From positions 248,001 through 312,000 of the forward strand of contig NZ_CP098039.1 in the NCBI RefSeq assembly GCF_023650955.1: DNA of 64,000 nt, read 5' to 3'. How positions within the stretch are numbered: position 1 is the first letter of the stretch; each line of letters begins with the position of its first letter. The notes below the pieces were generated by a model. It ran no database searches and was not told where the DNA came from. It was given only the letters and a program-made list of their open reading frames with translations. The DNA comes from Thermosynechococcus sp. HN-54. GTDB taxonomy: Bacteria > Cyanobacteriota > Cyanobacteriia > Thermosynechococcales > Thermosynechococcaceae. This document shows, piece by piece, positions 39,301 through 49,040 of this stretch. The position numbers and the translations under genes were made by a program.

Positions 39301-41535
39301 GCCCAAGTAGGTAATGCGCCAGCGGGCACAACGATTCCAGCGGGAGCCTCTGCTTCGATTATGGGCAGCAATAATCTGGAGGTGGGTACCATTACTGTTG
39401 CTGTTGGATTTCCAAATAACCCTCTTCCCACTCTGAACCTTTCAAATACAAGTGCTAATTCTAGTGTAACGATCATCTACACAGGGCTAAGCTCTGCACT
39501 TGCAGCGGGAGACGTTGTCGAAATTCGCCGTCCCACTGGTATCTCAGTCCTGCCTGGTCGCCTAGAGGGACGCTTTGTGGTGACTGCCACTCCTACTGGC
39601 AATACAGCAACCTTGCGCTACCTTGGCGGCACAGAGCGGAGTGGTAGTGGTAGTAGTAGTCTTAACATTGCGGAGAACTCGACACTAGTGGTGCTCTCGC
39701 GCCGAGGGAGCAACCCCACTGCACCGATTCTCGGTACCTTTAATACGGTGATCAAATATCCGGCGCTGCGGGCGATCTTCAACCCACAAGGAGGGACGGC
39801 TGTATCACCCGCTGCCATTGCCGCAACCCCCCGTTCTAGCCCAACAGCTTTCCTCACGCCGAATGAGGCCGCCAATGGTGTTTTGGTGAATAACATTCGC
39901 TTTCCTGATCGCCTCAATCAAATCATTGACTTTAACGGCAATGCCCGCAACGTGGCCTTCCTTGACAACACCCTCTTCAATGGCCGTGAAGAGATGGCCG
40001 TGCGGGAAATGGATATTGACCTCAACCTGCTGCGGCGCACGCCTATTGGTGGCGATACGTGGCTGCCGATGGGGGGGATTGTCTATGCCTTCCGTGAAGA
40101 TGCAGTGCGGGAGGATGGCATTGCCCGGCCTGCTGTCAGTGGCCAAAATTGGATGAATACCAACCCCAATGGGCCTCATGATCCGATTTTGACGGCGAAT
40201 GGTATTTCCACGAAGCCGGTGGACTTCTTTGCTGATCCAATGCGGCGTCCCAATGGCTTCCGCCTCTGGAATGGCCAACGCCTTGACCGCCAAGGAATTG
40301 CTGCAGAGAAGAATATCGCGGGTTTGTCCTTTATCACGGATAACCCTGTCTATATTCAGGGGGACTTTAACCTCCACAGCACCGATGGCACAACGAATAA
40401 CCTAATTGAGGAATTTAACCAAACCTTGACAACTGACTGGAGCAACTTCTACGGCCGCAGCACGATCAATAGTAACTTTGCTCGTCCGACAGGGGATACG
40501 TGGCGCCCCACGGAAATTCTTGCGGATGCGATTACAATTATTTCCAATAACTTCTGCAATGGCTCAGCCAACGACTACTTTGCTCAAGCCTACCAAGATA
40601 CGATTCAAGGATGGGGCAACACTTCTCCTGAGAACCTAGCGATCAACTTTGTCCAAGACGTGGGAAGTAGCGCACGGGTTCACAACAGCACCAGTATTGG
40701 CCAAATCTACTTGGGGTGTGCCAACACCGATCAACTGCGTACCTCTTTCTTGAATGCCAATCGTCCTAGTGCCAACTTACCGGCAAATACTGTTTGGTTG
40801 CGGGAAAGTCCTTTTGATCCCACCTCGCCAGTCTATGTGGATCGCAATGGTACCCCTTGGGCTTTGAACTATCAAACCGGTGAACGAATTGGCGTTACCA
40901 TCTCAGGTACTCCTCCAGTAGCTAATGCTGTAACTCTTACTCAATATCCCGATGGCCAAACAGCTCAAGCAGTGCCAAATAATGTTTACAACTCGTTCTA
41001 TGTGTTTGGTGAGAATCGTGCCCGCAACGATACTACAGATACCCGTGTGAATGCGGTGCTCATTAGCGCCACTGTGCCCTCGCGACCGACCCAAGCCTAT
41101 GGTGGCATCCATAACTTCCCACGTTTTATTGAGTCTTGGGGCAACCTTTGGATTCAGGGGGCATTTATTCAACTGAACTTCTCCACCCAAGCCACAGGCC
41201 CCTTTGACCAAGATCAGTGGGAAATTTCGCCAACCATTCCCAGCGATAGTCGCTGCCGCGATGTCAACACCGCCTTCAATTGTGAGGCGCAAGGTGCTGA
41301 GCTGATCCGCTACTACAATGCTCCGACTCGACGCTGGGGCTATGACGTGGGTCTGCAACTGGCACCCGCAGGACCTGTGGCCTCACGGTTTATCTCCCCT
41401 GCCCGCCAGCGGAGTGAGTACTTCACTGAACTGCCGGCGAGCGATCCCTATATTCTGCGCCTACGCTGTGCCCAACGTCCCAGTGGTATGGGCAGTGGCC
41501 GTATTGACCCGGCTGTAACCAGTTGTCCTGCCTAA
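36352..41535 (+). CDS. HpsA-like giant prepilin-type protein
   Basis: The 1727-residue protein has a very basic N-terminus and a prepilin-like segment (GRAGFVLPTAVIVLVVITL, about 49-67; possible cleavage between G52 and F53). The residue at +5 is T, not the usual E. The long exported region has a D-rich motif DINGDGVVDN (about 144-153) and many low-complexity Asn/Thr stretches. It resembles HpsA of the Nostoc hormogonium polysaccharide locus and Synechocystis Slr2018-type proteins, which act with minor pilins in motility or polysaccharide export. It heads an operon with four prepilins. No glycosyltransferase is nearby, so its exact role is open. Confidence 0.8.
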   Translation: MKKNDRRFGLSKRQYRKLIRTIRHLLHQLRLWLQRRLSPVLRRQRLRFGRAGFVLPTAVIVLVVITLTVGALMLRTLNRTAEVGAQRQELQVLNATAPAVDRAKAKLEYFFTQDPLRPQGVPGEAQIEQIMLNTANRNPDPYTFADERRIDINGDGVVDNAWAFQPTADSIVAYSILMRRPNDTQINQTDAQKAAGLLTRSRPVGITEQGNQCANVGPTSAAAQQAEVGWDPVGTATLRKNFQINAFVYENRNGGQALATIDFTQERELDRGNKWGAWFRNDLEIFPGPVFRWNGAMHTEGSIFFTSNSGYTAFLVSSPNSCIYTRTASEITTAEVVDVNDVDNDGNTTEIIFQGQFMAGSLRDNNTNSGTVEIHSYREPPAAPFTTGDENPPAQNVRLTAARDSVIDNRNPADVALNPVAILTQDRSIARGSDPTNLSVRDTNWGNQFYVQQGRFANKPQPKPYVDDTYRADDRYGPKPVYDVSIPSSDPRRQIPAGTKVGDPIGNQVAGAQDLLTRNIAPNDSPNKRTDLGLDGYWERRARQEGLRIIVGERLELGKPLDPPAGNTADNNRRNEFYQHRTLRDNLAAVQATAIYHYKANGTTINSAIPDPFVEPYPGQNTGGYQPIACLATTHHHGTPQATLRSIMFDQYSGIQGLPSGFQLFDFFTGRGTNGWEFIPPSFNSPAMQQAMQNLVAYASDGLDGAFPPKQETGGTLIHPNPVTTRAGNFSNLARALSPQGNNSLADESAKHTAGCMLGMLAHSVNTLQQLSIGSLNVGNQLTNLNNAIADLDEYYRPNFNGSVLTNGEVIPFPESGTTHSIRTYRQGFAQDRQLAYRGGYLDANAYITALIPNARWSQRPLQETSADVNARLARLIALKEQVAYDRDPAGYTCSIPDTYVHLRNAFCLGRRGFVIGQQFTVPPVGQTVTVNVEDAPSYNFDVRDSDINNSVYVTGVGRMILTNRTTDGRGKVLTVTLLNPNPAQVGNAPAGTTIPAGASASIMGSNNLEVGTITVAVGFPNNPLPTLNLSNTSANSSVTIIYTGLSSALAAGDVVEIRRPTGISVLPGRLEGRFVVTATPTGNTATLRYLGGTERSGSGSSSLNIAENSTLVVLSRRGSNPTAPILGTFNTVIKYPALRAIFNPQGGTAVSPAAIAATPRSSPTAFLTPNEAANGVLVNNIRFPDRLNQIIDFNGNARNVAFLDNTLFNGREEMAVREMDIDLNLLRRTPIGGDTWLPMGGIVYAFREDAVREDGIARPAVSGQNWMNTNPNGPHDPILTANGISTKPVDFFADPMRRPNGFRLWNGQRLDRQGIAAEKNIAGLSFITDNPVYIQGDFNLHSTDGTTNNLIEEFNQTLTTDWSNFYGRSTINSNFARPTGDTWRPTEILADAITIISNNFCNGSANDYFAQAYQDTIQGWGNTSPENLAINFVQDVGSSARVHNSTSIGQIYLGCANTDQLRTSFLNANRPSANLPANTVWLRESPFDPTSPVYVDRNGTPWALNYQTGERIGVTISGTPPVANAVTLTQYPDGQTAQAVPNNVYNSFYVFGENRARNDTTDTRVNAVLISATVPSRPTQAYGGIHNFPRFIESWGNLWIQGAFIQLNFSTQATGPFDQDQWEISPTIPSDSRCRDVNTAFNCEAQGAELIRYYNAPTRRWGYDVGLQLAPAGPVASRFISPARQRSEYFTELPASDPYILRLRCAQRPSGMGSGRIDPAVTSCPA

Positions 41536-41555
41536 TTTACGGAGGTAATCTCGAT

Positions 41556-42221
41556 ATGAATCCTCAATTTGGCCGGCAGCAGCAAGTCAATGGTGGCCTT
41601 ACCCTAGTGGAGTGTCTGATTGCCATTCTCGTAGTGAACTTGGGGGTGGCCATGTTGGCAGCACCCCTGCTGATGGTGGCAGCGACACGGTTGCGCAATG
41701 ACCGCATTAACCAAGCTACGGAGCTAGCGCGTGCAGAGGTGGATCGGCTGCGGGTGATGATGGAGCAGGGGGTGGAAATTCGCACCACAACGACCAATGT
41801 TCTGCCCCCCGCGAGTTCTGTTTCAGCAACGATTGGCCAAGCAGCTCTGCTGTCGGCACAGCCACCTCCCAATAGCCTTGTGGATTGCTTTAGTTCATCG
41901 AACCCCTTGGGGCTGCCAACCAGTGCTACCCAAGCCTGCCGCCGTCGCCTCAACAATACAGAATTTGCCGTGCAGGTGTATCGCGGTCAACTGAGCGTCA
42001 ACAGTGCTAACCTTGTGCTGGCGTATCCCGTGCAGGTGCGCGTCTATAGCGCTGAGGCTGTTCCCATCACGACAACAGCAACGACACCGATCACCCAAGA
42101 ACCCGCGGCAATGACCAGCTCATTGGTGGGGGCAGAACGGCGTCCATTGGCAGTGCTGACGACAGAAATTATTCGCAGTGACTCTTCAGAAACCCTGTGT
42201 CGGCTAACTAACTGTTCCTAA
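41556..42221 (+). CDS. prepilin-like protein (PilV/HpsB type)
   Basis: The 221-residue protein has a type IV prepilin N-terminus: a short leader, G14 | LTLVE with Glu at +5, and a hydrophobic segment (CLIAILVVNLGVAMLAAPLLM). GGAGGT at 41541-41546 fixes the ATG at 41556; an upstream in-frame ATG at 41523 lies inside the hpsA end. The body is a pilus-tip or minor-pilin type domain, with a pair of cysteines near 108 and 129. It belongs to the hps-type operon. Confidence 0.8.
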   Translation: MNPQFGRQQQVNGGLTLVECLIAILVVNLGVAMLAAPLLMVAATRLRNDRINQATELARAEVDRLRVMMEQGVEIRTTTTNVLPPASSVSATIGQAALLSAQPPPNSLVDCFSSSNPLGLPTSATQACRRRLNNTEFAVQVYRGQLSVNSANLVLAYPVQVRVYSAEAVPITTTATTPITQEPAAMTSSLVGAERRPLAVLTTEIIRSDSSETLCRLTNCS

Positions 42222-42232
42222 GGAGAGGCTCT

Positions 42233-43249
42233 ATGAAGCGCTGGCGCTGGCCACGGAAACGGCAAAAAGGCTTTACCCTTGTGGAAATTTTGGTGTCCTT
42301 GGTGATGGCCTCAGTGATTGTGGTCTCGCTAGGGGCACTGCTCATTGATATGCTGCAAACGGAGACCCGTGAGGCGTCGTTGAACCAGTTGCGCCAAGAC
42401 TTGAAGGCGGCGATGGATGTGATCAGCACTGATTTGTCGCAAGCGGTATTTGTTTATAACGGCAACTGCTTGGCAGGTAGCGGCGGTGCGTGTGGTGAAG
42501 CAACTCGAAGTCAACCCCTAACCAACTACTTGCCCGCCTTCCCCAGTACGATGCAGCCGGTGCTGGCAATGTGGATCCTTGAGCCAGTGCCCTATGACCA
42601 AAACCAACTGGGGTATGACACCTACACCATTCCCGAAAACTGTAACAATGCATGGCCAGAGAATCTGCGACCTGACTGTATTGCTCTGCAAAATGCCCGC
42701 CGCGCCCACACCTTAGTGGTGTATTACCTCGATACGACTCCTAGCTCCCTCTGGCAAGGGCGTGCCCGCCTGCGGCGCTATACACTGCGCAAATATCGCG
42801 TCTTGACCAACACCTACCTTGAACTCAACCAAGGCTATGTGGAGCCGACGGGCTTCACCAGCTTTGCCCAATGGCCGATTAACGTTAATACGGGTGCTAG
42901 CTTGCAGAGTGTTCGTCCCCAAGCCGATATGGCGCGCGCAGTGGTGGTGACGGACTTTATTGACCTCAATTGGGACAATGAGAATGCCCTGATCCCTTGT
43001 CAAGAAGGCGTCACAACTCCCTTTGCTCCCGCCTATGTGCGAACTCCCTTGGCCACTCTTGGGGTGCCCAATAGTTTCTATGCCTGTGTACAGTCCCGCG
43101 GCGCCAGCTTTAACAATGCCACGTTTGTCTATCTGCGGGGAAACCCTCAGGGAATGCCGGGCATTCGTCCTCAAGATGAAGCGACTCGACCGGTGATTAC
43201 CACTACGGTGCTGAGCCGCTCTGTGCAGCGCAAAGTCCCCAACTTCTAG
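42233..43249 (+). CDS. prepilin-like protein (PilW/HpsC type)
   Basis: The 338-residue protein has a prepilin leader with G13 | FTLVEIL and a membrane helix. Its long globular part suits a minor pilin such as PilW/GspJ. Spacing is 11 bp after the previous gene and 13 bp before the next. Several cysteines (NGNCLAGSGGAC, then NCNN-like segments) may form disulfides. The product is inferred to be processed by prepilin peptidase and assembled with the HpsA-like protein. Confidence 0.78.
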   Translation: MKRWRWPRKRQKGFTLVEILVSLVMASVIVVSLGALLIDMLQTETREASLNQLRQDLKAAMDVISTDLSQAVFVYNGNCLAGSGGACGEATRSQPLTNYLPAFPSTMQPVLAMWILEPVPYDQNQLGYDTYTIPENCNNAWPENLRPDCIALQNARRAHTLVVYYLDTTPSSLWQGRARLRRYTLRKYRVLTNTYLELNQGYVEPTGFTSFAQWPINVNTGASLQSVRPQADMARAVVVTDFIDLNWDNENALIPCQEGVTTPFAPAYVRTPLATLGVPNSFYACVQSRGASFNNATFVYLRGNPQGMPGIRPQDEATRPVITTTVLSRSVQRKVPNF

Positions 43250-43262
43250 AAAGGAGTCTGGT

Positions 43263-43850
43263 ATGCAAGTGTCACGACAGTCAACGCGGGGATATAGCTT
43301 TGTTGAGGTGTTGGTCGTCATTGTCCTGATTGGGGTGGTCATTGGCATTGGCACGATGAGCATTTTCCCCTTGTTACAGCGGCAACGGGTGCGGGCAGCA
43401 ACCAATAATGCCCGTAATGCTTTGCGCCTTGCGCAAGCGGCTGCCAAAAAGGAAAACTTGCCCTGGGTTGTCGCCTTTCGCAATACGGATACGGGTGTGC
43501 AGTGGACCATGAACCGCACCACGACGCCTCGCGAGCAGTGGCGGTGGCAACCTTTGGTAGAGGATGATGAGCAAGTGGTAATGGTGATGTGGGGAACAGA
43601 TTTCAACAGTCCTATCACGAGTTCTAGTGGGTCACGATTAGAGTGCTGGCAGGAGGCGGCGCGGGACACAAATCAGTGCGAGCTGGCCTTTGACCATCAG
43701 GGTCGGGTGATTACACCGGTGACGCCACGGCGGATTTCCTTTAGCATCTATGCCTATGAGTATGACTATTTGCGCTGTGTGCGCCTTTCAACCGTGCTAG
43801 GTGCGATGCGCACTGAGGAGGGGGATGTCTGTACGCAGTACATGGAATAG
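43263..43850 (+). CDS. prepilin-like protein (GspH/FimT type)
   Basis: The 195-residue protein has a prepilin N-terminus, G10 | YSFVEVLVVIVLIGVVIG, with Glu at +5. The body begins with an RxxNNARNALRLAQ helix typical of GspH/FimT-like pseudopilins. It follows the PilW-type gene by 13 bp with AAAGGAG just before the ATG. It probably takes part in the same pilus-like complex. Confidence 0.8.
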   Translation: MQVSRQSTRGYSFVEVLVVIVLIGVVIGIGTMSIFPLLQRQRVRAATNNARNALRLAQAAAKKENLPWVVAFRNTDTGVQWTMNRTTTPREQWRWQPLVEDDEQVVMVMWGTDFNSPITSSSGSRLECWQEAARDTNQCELAFDHQGRVITPVTPRRISFSIYAYEYDYLRCVRLSTVLGAMRTEEGDVCTQYME

Positions 43851-43903
43851 ATGTCGCTCGTTAACTTAGAAGTAGAAAGCAGTATTGCCAAGGATGAGTT
43901 TCT

Positions 43904-44509
43904 ATGTCCCAGCCGATTATTCGTTTGAAATTGCTCTTTACGCTCAATGAACAACTGGAGCGGCGGCGCCAACTGAATCACAATAGCGGGTTGTCATTAC
44001 CGGAGGTGCTGGCTGTTATTGTCATTATTGGCGTGATTGCTCTGATTGCCTTGCCCTCACTGCTGAATCAGCGCACTAAGGCGCAACTGGCCAGTGCCAA
44101 GTCCACGATTGGTGCAGTTAATCGTGCGCAGGAAGCCTACCGTGTGCGTCACAAAATTTTTGCCACCAAGCTATCCTACTTGAAAATTTACGACACCAGT
44201 GGCGGTGGTTATAAGATAGAGGGCTATCATCCCCTTGTTCTGACCTATGACCAAATCAAGGATGCCAAGACCAATGCCATTCTCTATGCGGGTGGCAATC
44301 CGTGGTACGTGTCGGTGCATGCTCAAGCCATTGATCCAGCGGGAAGAGGTGTTTCCGGCTGTGTCTGGGCAAAGCCCGGTGATCTCGGTGTAACCACGGC
44401 TTCTGTGAAGGAGGGGACGACGGCTGCGCCTCCGGGGGATTGCTGGGCAACTGTGCCTCAAGGAACGGGTGAACCGGTGAAGTTTTACGCAATTCAGACG
44501 ACGGAATAA
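43904..44509 (+). CDS. type IV pilin-like protein (PilA/GspG type)
   Basis: The 201-residue protein has an unusually long leader of 29 residues before G29 | LSLPEVLAVIVIIGVIALIALPSL. Glu at +5 is kept. The mature body has the conserved segment NRAQEAYRVRHKIF and a C-terminal DCW disulfide-like motif. It is the best candidate for the major subunit of the assembly. It lies 53 bp after the GspH-like gene, and its stop is 2 bp from the convergent PD-(D/E)XK-like gene. Confidence 0.8.
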   Translation: MSQPIIRLKLLFTLNEQLERRRQLNHNSGLSLPEVLAVIVIIGVIALIALPSLLNQRTKAQLASAKSTIGAVNRAQEAYRVRHKIFATKLSYLKIYDTSGGGYKIEGYHPLVLTYDQIKDAKTNAILYAGGNPWYVSVHAQAIDPAGRGVSGCVWAKPGDLGVTTASVKEGTTAAPPGDCWATVPQGTGEPVKFYAIQTTE

Positions 44510-44511
44510 CT

Positions 44512-45126
44512 TTAAGGGGTCAAAATTTGTACAAGAATTCGCAGGAGGTCTTCCAAGTCGGCGGGCACTCGGTAAAGATTCAAGTCCTGAGTGAAGGTGC
44601 GGGTCTGAGGATCAAATTGCCCAAACTGCCAAATATTGCCTGTTGAAATCGCTCCTTGGAGAAGGGGTTGTTCTGATTCAATCCATTGATCAAGGGCAAT
44701 CAATTCGATCGCTAGTTGCACAAAGCCTCGTTCTAAATCCTCATTTTTGGCTTCAATGACCAGAAAGAACTGTCCGTTTTGCAAAAGATAATCTAGGGAG
44801 CCTTTGAGCTGATGACTGACAACGATCGGATACTCAACGTTGAGGGTTGCTTGGGTATAGTGCAGGACATCCATTAATACAGGGGCAATCAGAAATTCCC
44901 GCCGTGCGATTTCGCTCGTGAGACTGAGACGGGGCAGGCTTTCTTCGATGCGGGTTTTGAGATCAGTCAGGCGATCGAGGGTTCCAATATAGCGAGGCAA
45001 ATTCAGGGAACACCGCCTTAAAGCAACGTTGAAGCATGCCAAGATGTCTTGGGGCGCAAAATTGAGTTTGAAATAATCCGCGAACGTATAGGCGCGATCG
45101 GGCTGAATGATAGCTGCTTTCGGCAC
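44512..45126 (-). CDS. PD-(D/E)XK nuclease-like protein, cyanobacterial family
   Basis: The 204-residue protein has a nuclease-like strand pair: GSLDYLL (about 108-114) and LVIEAKNED (about 121-129), giving the D...ExK pattern of the PD-(D/E)XK fold. It resembles stand-alone cyanobacterial proteins once annotated as restriction-like endonucleases. No target or partner is known. It is convergent with the pilin operon and is a single gene. Confidence 0.55.
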   Translation of the reverse strand: MPKAAIIQPDRAYTFADYFKLNFAPQDILACFNVALRRCSLNLPRYIGTLDRLTDLKTRIEESLPRLSLTSEIARREFLIAPVLMDVLHYTQATLNVEYPIVVSHQLKGSLDYLLQNGQFFLVIEAKNEDLERGFVQLAIELIALDQWIESEQPLLQGAISTGNIWQFGQFDPQTRTFTQDLNLYRVPADLEDLLRILVQILTP

Positions 45127-45192
45127 TATGGTTTGATCTCCTGTGAGGGCAGTAGGTCACTACTGAGTAAATTGCGGTCAGTACCCCATATT

Positions 45193-47439
45193 TTAAGAAA
45201 GAGCCGTCAGTTGCGGTCGAAAGTAGCGCAGTCTCAGGGCATTCATGACGACCGAAAAGGAACTGAAGGCCATGGCCGCACCTGCCAGCATGGGGTTGAG
45301 GAGCCAGCCGCTCAAGGGGTAGAGAATACCGGCGGCAATGGGAATGCCAGCAACGTTATAGATGAAGGCAAGGAAGAGGTTCTGGCGAATGTTTTGCAGG
45401 GTGGCACGGCTGAGTTGTAAGGCGGTGACGATGCCCTGAAGGTGACCGGAAATGAGTGTGATGTCACTGCTGGCGATCGCCACATCGGTGCCTGTGCCAA
45501 GGGCAATGCCAACATCCGCTTGGGCGAGGGCGGGTGCATCATTAATGCCATCCCCCACCATGGCTACACACTTGCCTTGCCGTTGCAGATCAGCAATGAT
45601 GGCTGCCTTTTGATCGGGGCGGACATGGGCAACGTACTGATCAATGCCCACTTGCCGGGCGATCGCCGCAGCGGTTACAGCATGATCACCGGTCAGCAGA
45701 ATCACCTCTCGTCCCATACGCTTCAGGGTGGCTATGACGGTCGGGGCTTCGGGCTTGAGGGTGTCGGCAATGGCCATGAGACCCCTCACTTCTGCGTTCA
45801 CAGCCATCCAGACCACCGTTTTCCCTTGTGCGGCAAAGGTTTGGGCTTGGGGCTGCCAAGGGGTGATGTCAATGCCGTGGGCTTCGAGAAAGGCTGGGGT
45901 ACCCAGCCGCACCCATTGCTCGTCAACCATGCCCTGTACCCCTTGACCAATGGTGGCAACAAAGTCCCGAACCGGTTGTGGTGACACGCCTTGGGCTTGG
46001 GCATACTCGACCACAGCGGCAGCAAGGGGATGTTCCGAGTGCCATTCCACACTGGCCGCAAGATGCAGAAGCGTTATCGGATCACTCTCGGTATAGAAAT
46101 CTGTCACGCTGGGATGGCCTTGGGTCAGGGTTCCTGTTTTGTCGAGAACCACAGTTTGTACCCGATGGGCGAGTTGGAGACTGCGGGCCTCTTTGATCAA
46201 AATGCCATACTCTGCTGCTTTACCCGTGGCCACCATGATGGAGGTGGGGGTCGCCAAGCCAAGGGCACAGGGACAGGCAATGATCAGGACACCAATGGTG
46301 GTCAATAGGGCAAGGGTGGGATTGCCGCCAACAGTGAGCCACAACAACCCCGTCAGGAGGGCGATCGCCAGCACCGTCGGCACAAACCAAGCCGTGATCC
46401 GATCTGCCAGTTTTTGAATGGGGGCTTTTGAGGCCTGCGCCTGCTGCACCAGTCGAATCATGTGTGCCAGAAAGGTTTGCTGCCCCACCCGCGTAGCACG
46501 CATTTGCAGACTCCCCGTTTGATTGAGGGTACCACCAATGACCTCATCCCCCTCGCGCTTTTCTACCGGTAGGCTCTCCCCCGTCACCATGGATTCATCT
46601 ACCGTCGAAGCGCCGGCCACAATCTCACCATCCACGGGAATTTTCTCGCCCGGACGCACCAGCAGTCGATCCCCCCCTTGGACTTCGATCAGCGGCACCT
46701 CCACTGCTTCGCCGTTACGAATCACCCGTGCCGTTTTCGGTTGCAGGGCTAGGAGTTTGCGAATGGCGGCGGCAGTTTCCCGTTTGGCGCGACTTTCGAG
46801 AAAGCGTCCCAAGAGAATCAGGGTAATGACAACGGCTGAGACTTCGTAATAGACCTCTGGCGTGTGTGCATGGAAGGTGCGGGGAAAGAGCGTCACAAAG
46901 AGAGAGTAGAAAAACGCGACACTAGTACCCAAGGCCACAAGGGTATCCATCGTTGCCGTGCGATAGCGGAGTGCCCGCCACGCCCCTTCGTAAAAGGATT
47001 CACCACTCCAAAATTGAATTGGCGCTGTGAGCAACAGTTGCACCCAAGGATGGTGCAGCCACGCAGGGATCCACGGCAGATACCAGCCCGTCATCATTGG
47101 GAGATTCCCCAGCAGTAGTAGTAGGGTTGCACCACCCGCAAAGAGGAGTCGCCGTTTGAGACGACGGAGTTCTGCCCGATAGGCAAATTCTTCGGCGGCG
47201 GTGTCGGTCACCAGTCCTTCTTCGGGGAGTCGCTTTGCGTGATAGCCGGCTTTGGCGATCGCCCCCTGTAGATCTGACCATGTGACCCGTTGGGGGTCAT
47301 AGGCGACCGTGGCCTGAGCAGCGGCAAAGTTAATTTCGCAGTCCATGACACCGGGGAGCGATCGCAGGGCGGTTTCAACCACATTGGCGCAAGCGGCACA
47401 CCGCATCCCCTGCACCTTGAATGTGAGGTGAGTCATCAT
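45193..47439 (-). CDS. copper-transporting P-type ATPase (CtaA/PacS type)
   Basis: The 748-residue pump has an N-terminal HMA domain with C14-A-A-C17, eight predicted helices, the transmembrane metal motif [12 protein letters not shown] (about 388-399), D433 in DKTGTLTQG, and TGDH and GDGINDAPA. It moves Cu+ across the plasma or thylakoid membrane to supply plastocyanin and cytochrome oxidase, as PacS and CtaA do. It starts within a four-base overlap (ATGA) of a small copper chaperone, so the two are made together. Which of the two cyanobacterial pumps it is cannot be told. Confidence 0.92.
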   Translation of the reverse strand: MMTHLTFKVQGMRCAACANVVETALRSLPGVMDCEINFAAAQATVAYDPQRVTWSDLQGAIAKAGYHAKRLPEEGLVTDTAAEEFAYRAELRRLKRRLLFAGGATLLLLLGNLPMMTGWYLPWIPAWLHHPWVQLLLTAPIQFWSGESFYEGAWRALRYRTATMDTLVALGTSVAFFYSLFVTLFPRTFHAHTPEVYYEVSAVVITLILLGRFLESRAKRETAAAIRKLLALQPKTARVIRNGEAVEVPLIEVQGGDRLLVRPGEKIPVDGEIVAGASTVDESMVTGESLPVEKREGDEVIGGTLNQTGSLQMRATRVGQQTFLAHMIRLVQQAQASKAPIQKLADRITAWFVPTVLAIALLTGLLWLTVGGNPTLALLTTIGVLIIACPCALGLATPTSIMVATGKAAEYGILIKEARSLQLAHRVQTVVLDKTGTLTQGHPSVTDFYTESDPITLLHLAASVEWHSEHPLAAAVVEYAQAQGVSPQPVRDFVATIGQGVQGMVDEQWVRLGTPAFLEAHGIDITPWQPQAQTFAAQGKTVVWMAVNAEVRGLMAIADTLKPEAPTVIATLKRMGREVILLTGDHAVTAAAIARQVGIDQYVAHVRPDQKAAIIADLQRQGKCVAMVGDGINDAPALAQADVGIALGTGTDVAIASSDITLISGHLQGIVTALQLSRATLQNIRQNLFLAFIYNVAGIPIAAGILYPLSGWLLNPMLAGAAMAFSSFSVVMNALRLRYFRPQLTALS

Positions 47440-47630
47440 TGCGGGGTATAGCCTGCTTGGCGAATCGCAGCGCGGATCTCTGCGGCTGGGAGGACGGTGT
47501 CAATCTCTATCCACTTGGTTGCCAAGTCAGCAGTCACCCTTGCCTGAGGATCAATGGCTTGAATCGCTTGGATGAGGGTATCGCGGCAAGCCCCGCAGGC
47601 CATGTCGGGCACGTGCAGTTTGAGAACCAT
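47436..47630 (-). CDS. Atx1-type copper chaperone
   Basis: The 64-residue protein is a single HMA fold with the copper motif M10-A-C12-G-A-C15. It delivers Cu+ to P-type ATPases in cyanobacteria by direct docking. Its stop overlaps the ATPase start as ATGA. It is the last gene before Ccs1 on the same strand (75 bp gap). The typical His in loop 5 of Atx1 is not obvious here. Confidence 0.85.
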   Translation of the reverse strand: MVLKLHVPDMACGACRDTLIQAIQAIDPQARVTADLATKWIEIDTVLPAAEIRAAIRQAGYTPQ

Positions 47631-47705
47631 GGTGACATTCCCCTGACGCTCCTCCTATTTATCCTGAAGTCTCCAGTGAACTAGAGAGTCAAGGGGGCGT
47701 GCAGG

Positions 47706-49040
47706 CTAATTTTGTTCAACGGCTAGGGGCTGGCCTTGGGATTTTAAGGCATCGGCGATCGCCACCAATTCTTGCTCAAAGGCCAACTGTGCCCGATTGG
47801 TACGTCCACCCACATAGAGAAGATCATTCTCCTGCAGCCCCCAGACTTGAGAGTGGGAGACATAGCTCATGATCACGCCCGCCATCAACAGGGCAAAACC
47901 GGCATAGAAAAGGGGAATCCCCGGATCGGATTTAATTTGCAGCCCCGTACTGCCCACCAGTTCAATCAACGTCAGCGTGACCCCATTAATTTCCGTACTC
48001 ATGCCTGTGCGCAAGCTGGTGAGAAACTCGCCCTTGGGGCTATAGATTAAGACCGTGCCCTGTAAATCCCGCGCAATGAGGGAGATTCCCTCGGAGAGAT
48101 CGGGTTTCGTAGGCAGCCATGTCCCCCAGAGACGACCTTTCCCTTCTGTGTCGAGTTGTGCCATTGGCAGTTGCAGCACGGGACTGTTGTTGAGGCGAAA
48201 GCGGAGCGCCGCAATACTCCAATCCGCTTGATAGAGGGTAACTCCGCCATACTTCAAGGGGTGGTTGACATAAATCGTACCCCGCTTCACTTCCTGACCC
48301 TCGGCATTCAAGACGGAGAGATCCGAGTAGAACTGATCAATATCACCCACATCAGTGTAATCAATCCAAAAGCGATTCACCTTCACCGACCAGTGTTGGG
48401 GGATCCGCGCCAAAGGACCGGCTTGAACAATGTGCTGAAGATGAAATGTTTCGCCACTGGGAACAAGTTCTTGTGCCATAAAGCCCGTCAGTGCCCCCAA
48501 AATCCCCCCCAGCAAAATCAAAATCATACTGGCATGGACAACAATGGGGCCAATGCGACCGACAATGCCTTTGCGGGCATAGAGTTGATTGTCGGTTTGC
48601 CAGACACGGTAGCCCTTCGCGTTCAGGGCAGCAGCCAGTTCCTTGAGGGAGCCTTGGGGAATCGTGGTGCTCAGGGCCAGCTTTGTGAACTGACGCGGTT
48701 CTTGGTAGTACTGCCAGCGTTGGGCTGTGGTGAGGGCAGGCACCTGACGACTAAAGGTACACGCAGTTAAACTTGCCCCAAAGAGCACCAAAAGAGTGAG
48801 GTACCAAGGGGTGCGATAGACATGATCTAGCCCCAGTGCCAGCAGTACCCGCCAACTGAGAAAGCCAAACAGGGCGGGGTCTTCGGGATAGTTGGCTTGA
48901 TAGAAGCTGAGGGACTGCCCCTGCTCAATCACTGTGCCAGCAATACTGGCGATCGCGATCACCAGCAGCAGGAGAATTGCTAAGCGAAGATCTCCAAGGA
49001 GAGCCAGAACACGGCGAAACACAGGGGCACTAATCCTCAT
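47706..49040 (-). CDS. ccs1: cytochrome c biogenesis protein Ccs1 (ResB)
   Basis: The 444-residue membrane protein has four helices, three near the N-terminus (about 15-35, 60-85 and 160-190) and one near the C-terminus (about 385-405), flanking a large lumenal domain. Ccs1/ResB with CcsA delivers heme to apo-cytochromes c in system II. The start directly follows the hemF stop (TAA then ATG). CcsA is not in this window. Confidence 0.92.
   Translation of the reverse strand: MRISAPVFRRVLALLGDLRLAILLLLVIAIASIAGTVIEQGQSLSFYQANYPEDPALFGFLSWRVLLALGLDHVYRTPWYLTLLVLFGASLTACTFSRQVPALTTAQRWQYYQEPRQFTKLALSTTIPQGSLKELAAALNAKGYRVWQTDNQLYARKGIVGRIGPIVVHASMILILLGGILGALTGFMAQELVPSGETFHLQHIVQAGPLARIPQHWSVKVNRFWIDYTDVGDIDQFYSDLSVLNAEGQEVKRGTIYVNHPLKYGGVTLYQADWSIAALRFRLNNSPVLQLPMAQLDTEGKGRLWGTWLPTKPDLSEGISLIARDLQGTVLIYSPKGEFLTSLRTGMSTEINGVTLTLIELVGSTGLQIKSDPGIPLFYAGFALLMAGVIMSYVSHSQVWGLQENDLLYVGGRTNRAQLAFEQELVAIADALKSQGQPLAVEQN

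Noticed and set aside
42713-43669. 318-codon minus-strand frame opposite the pilin genes
   Set aside because: It is a shadow; the plus-strand frames have prepilin signals and ribosome sites.
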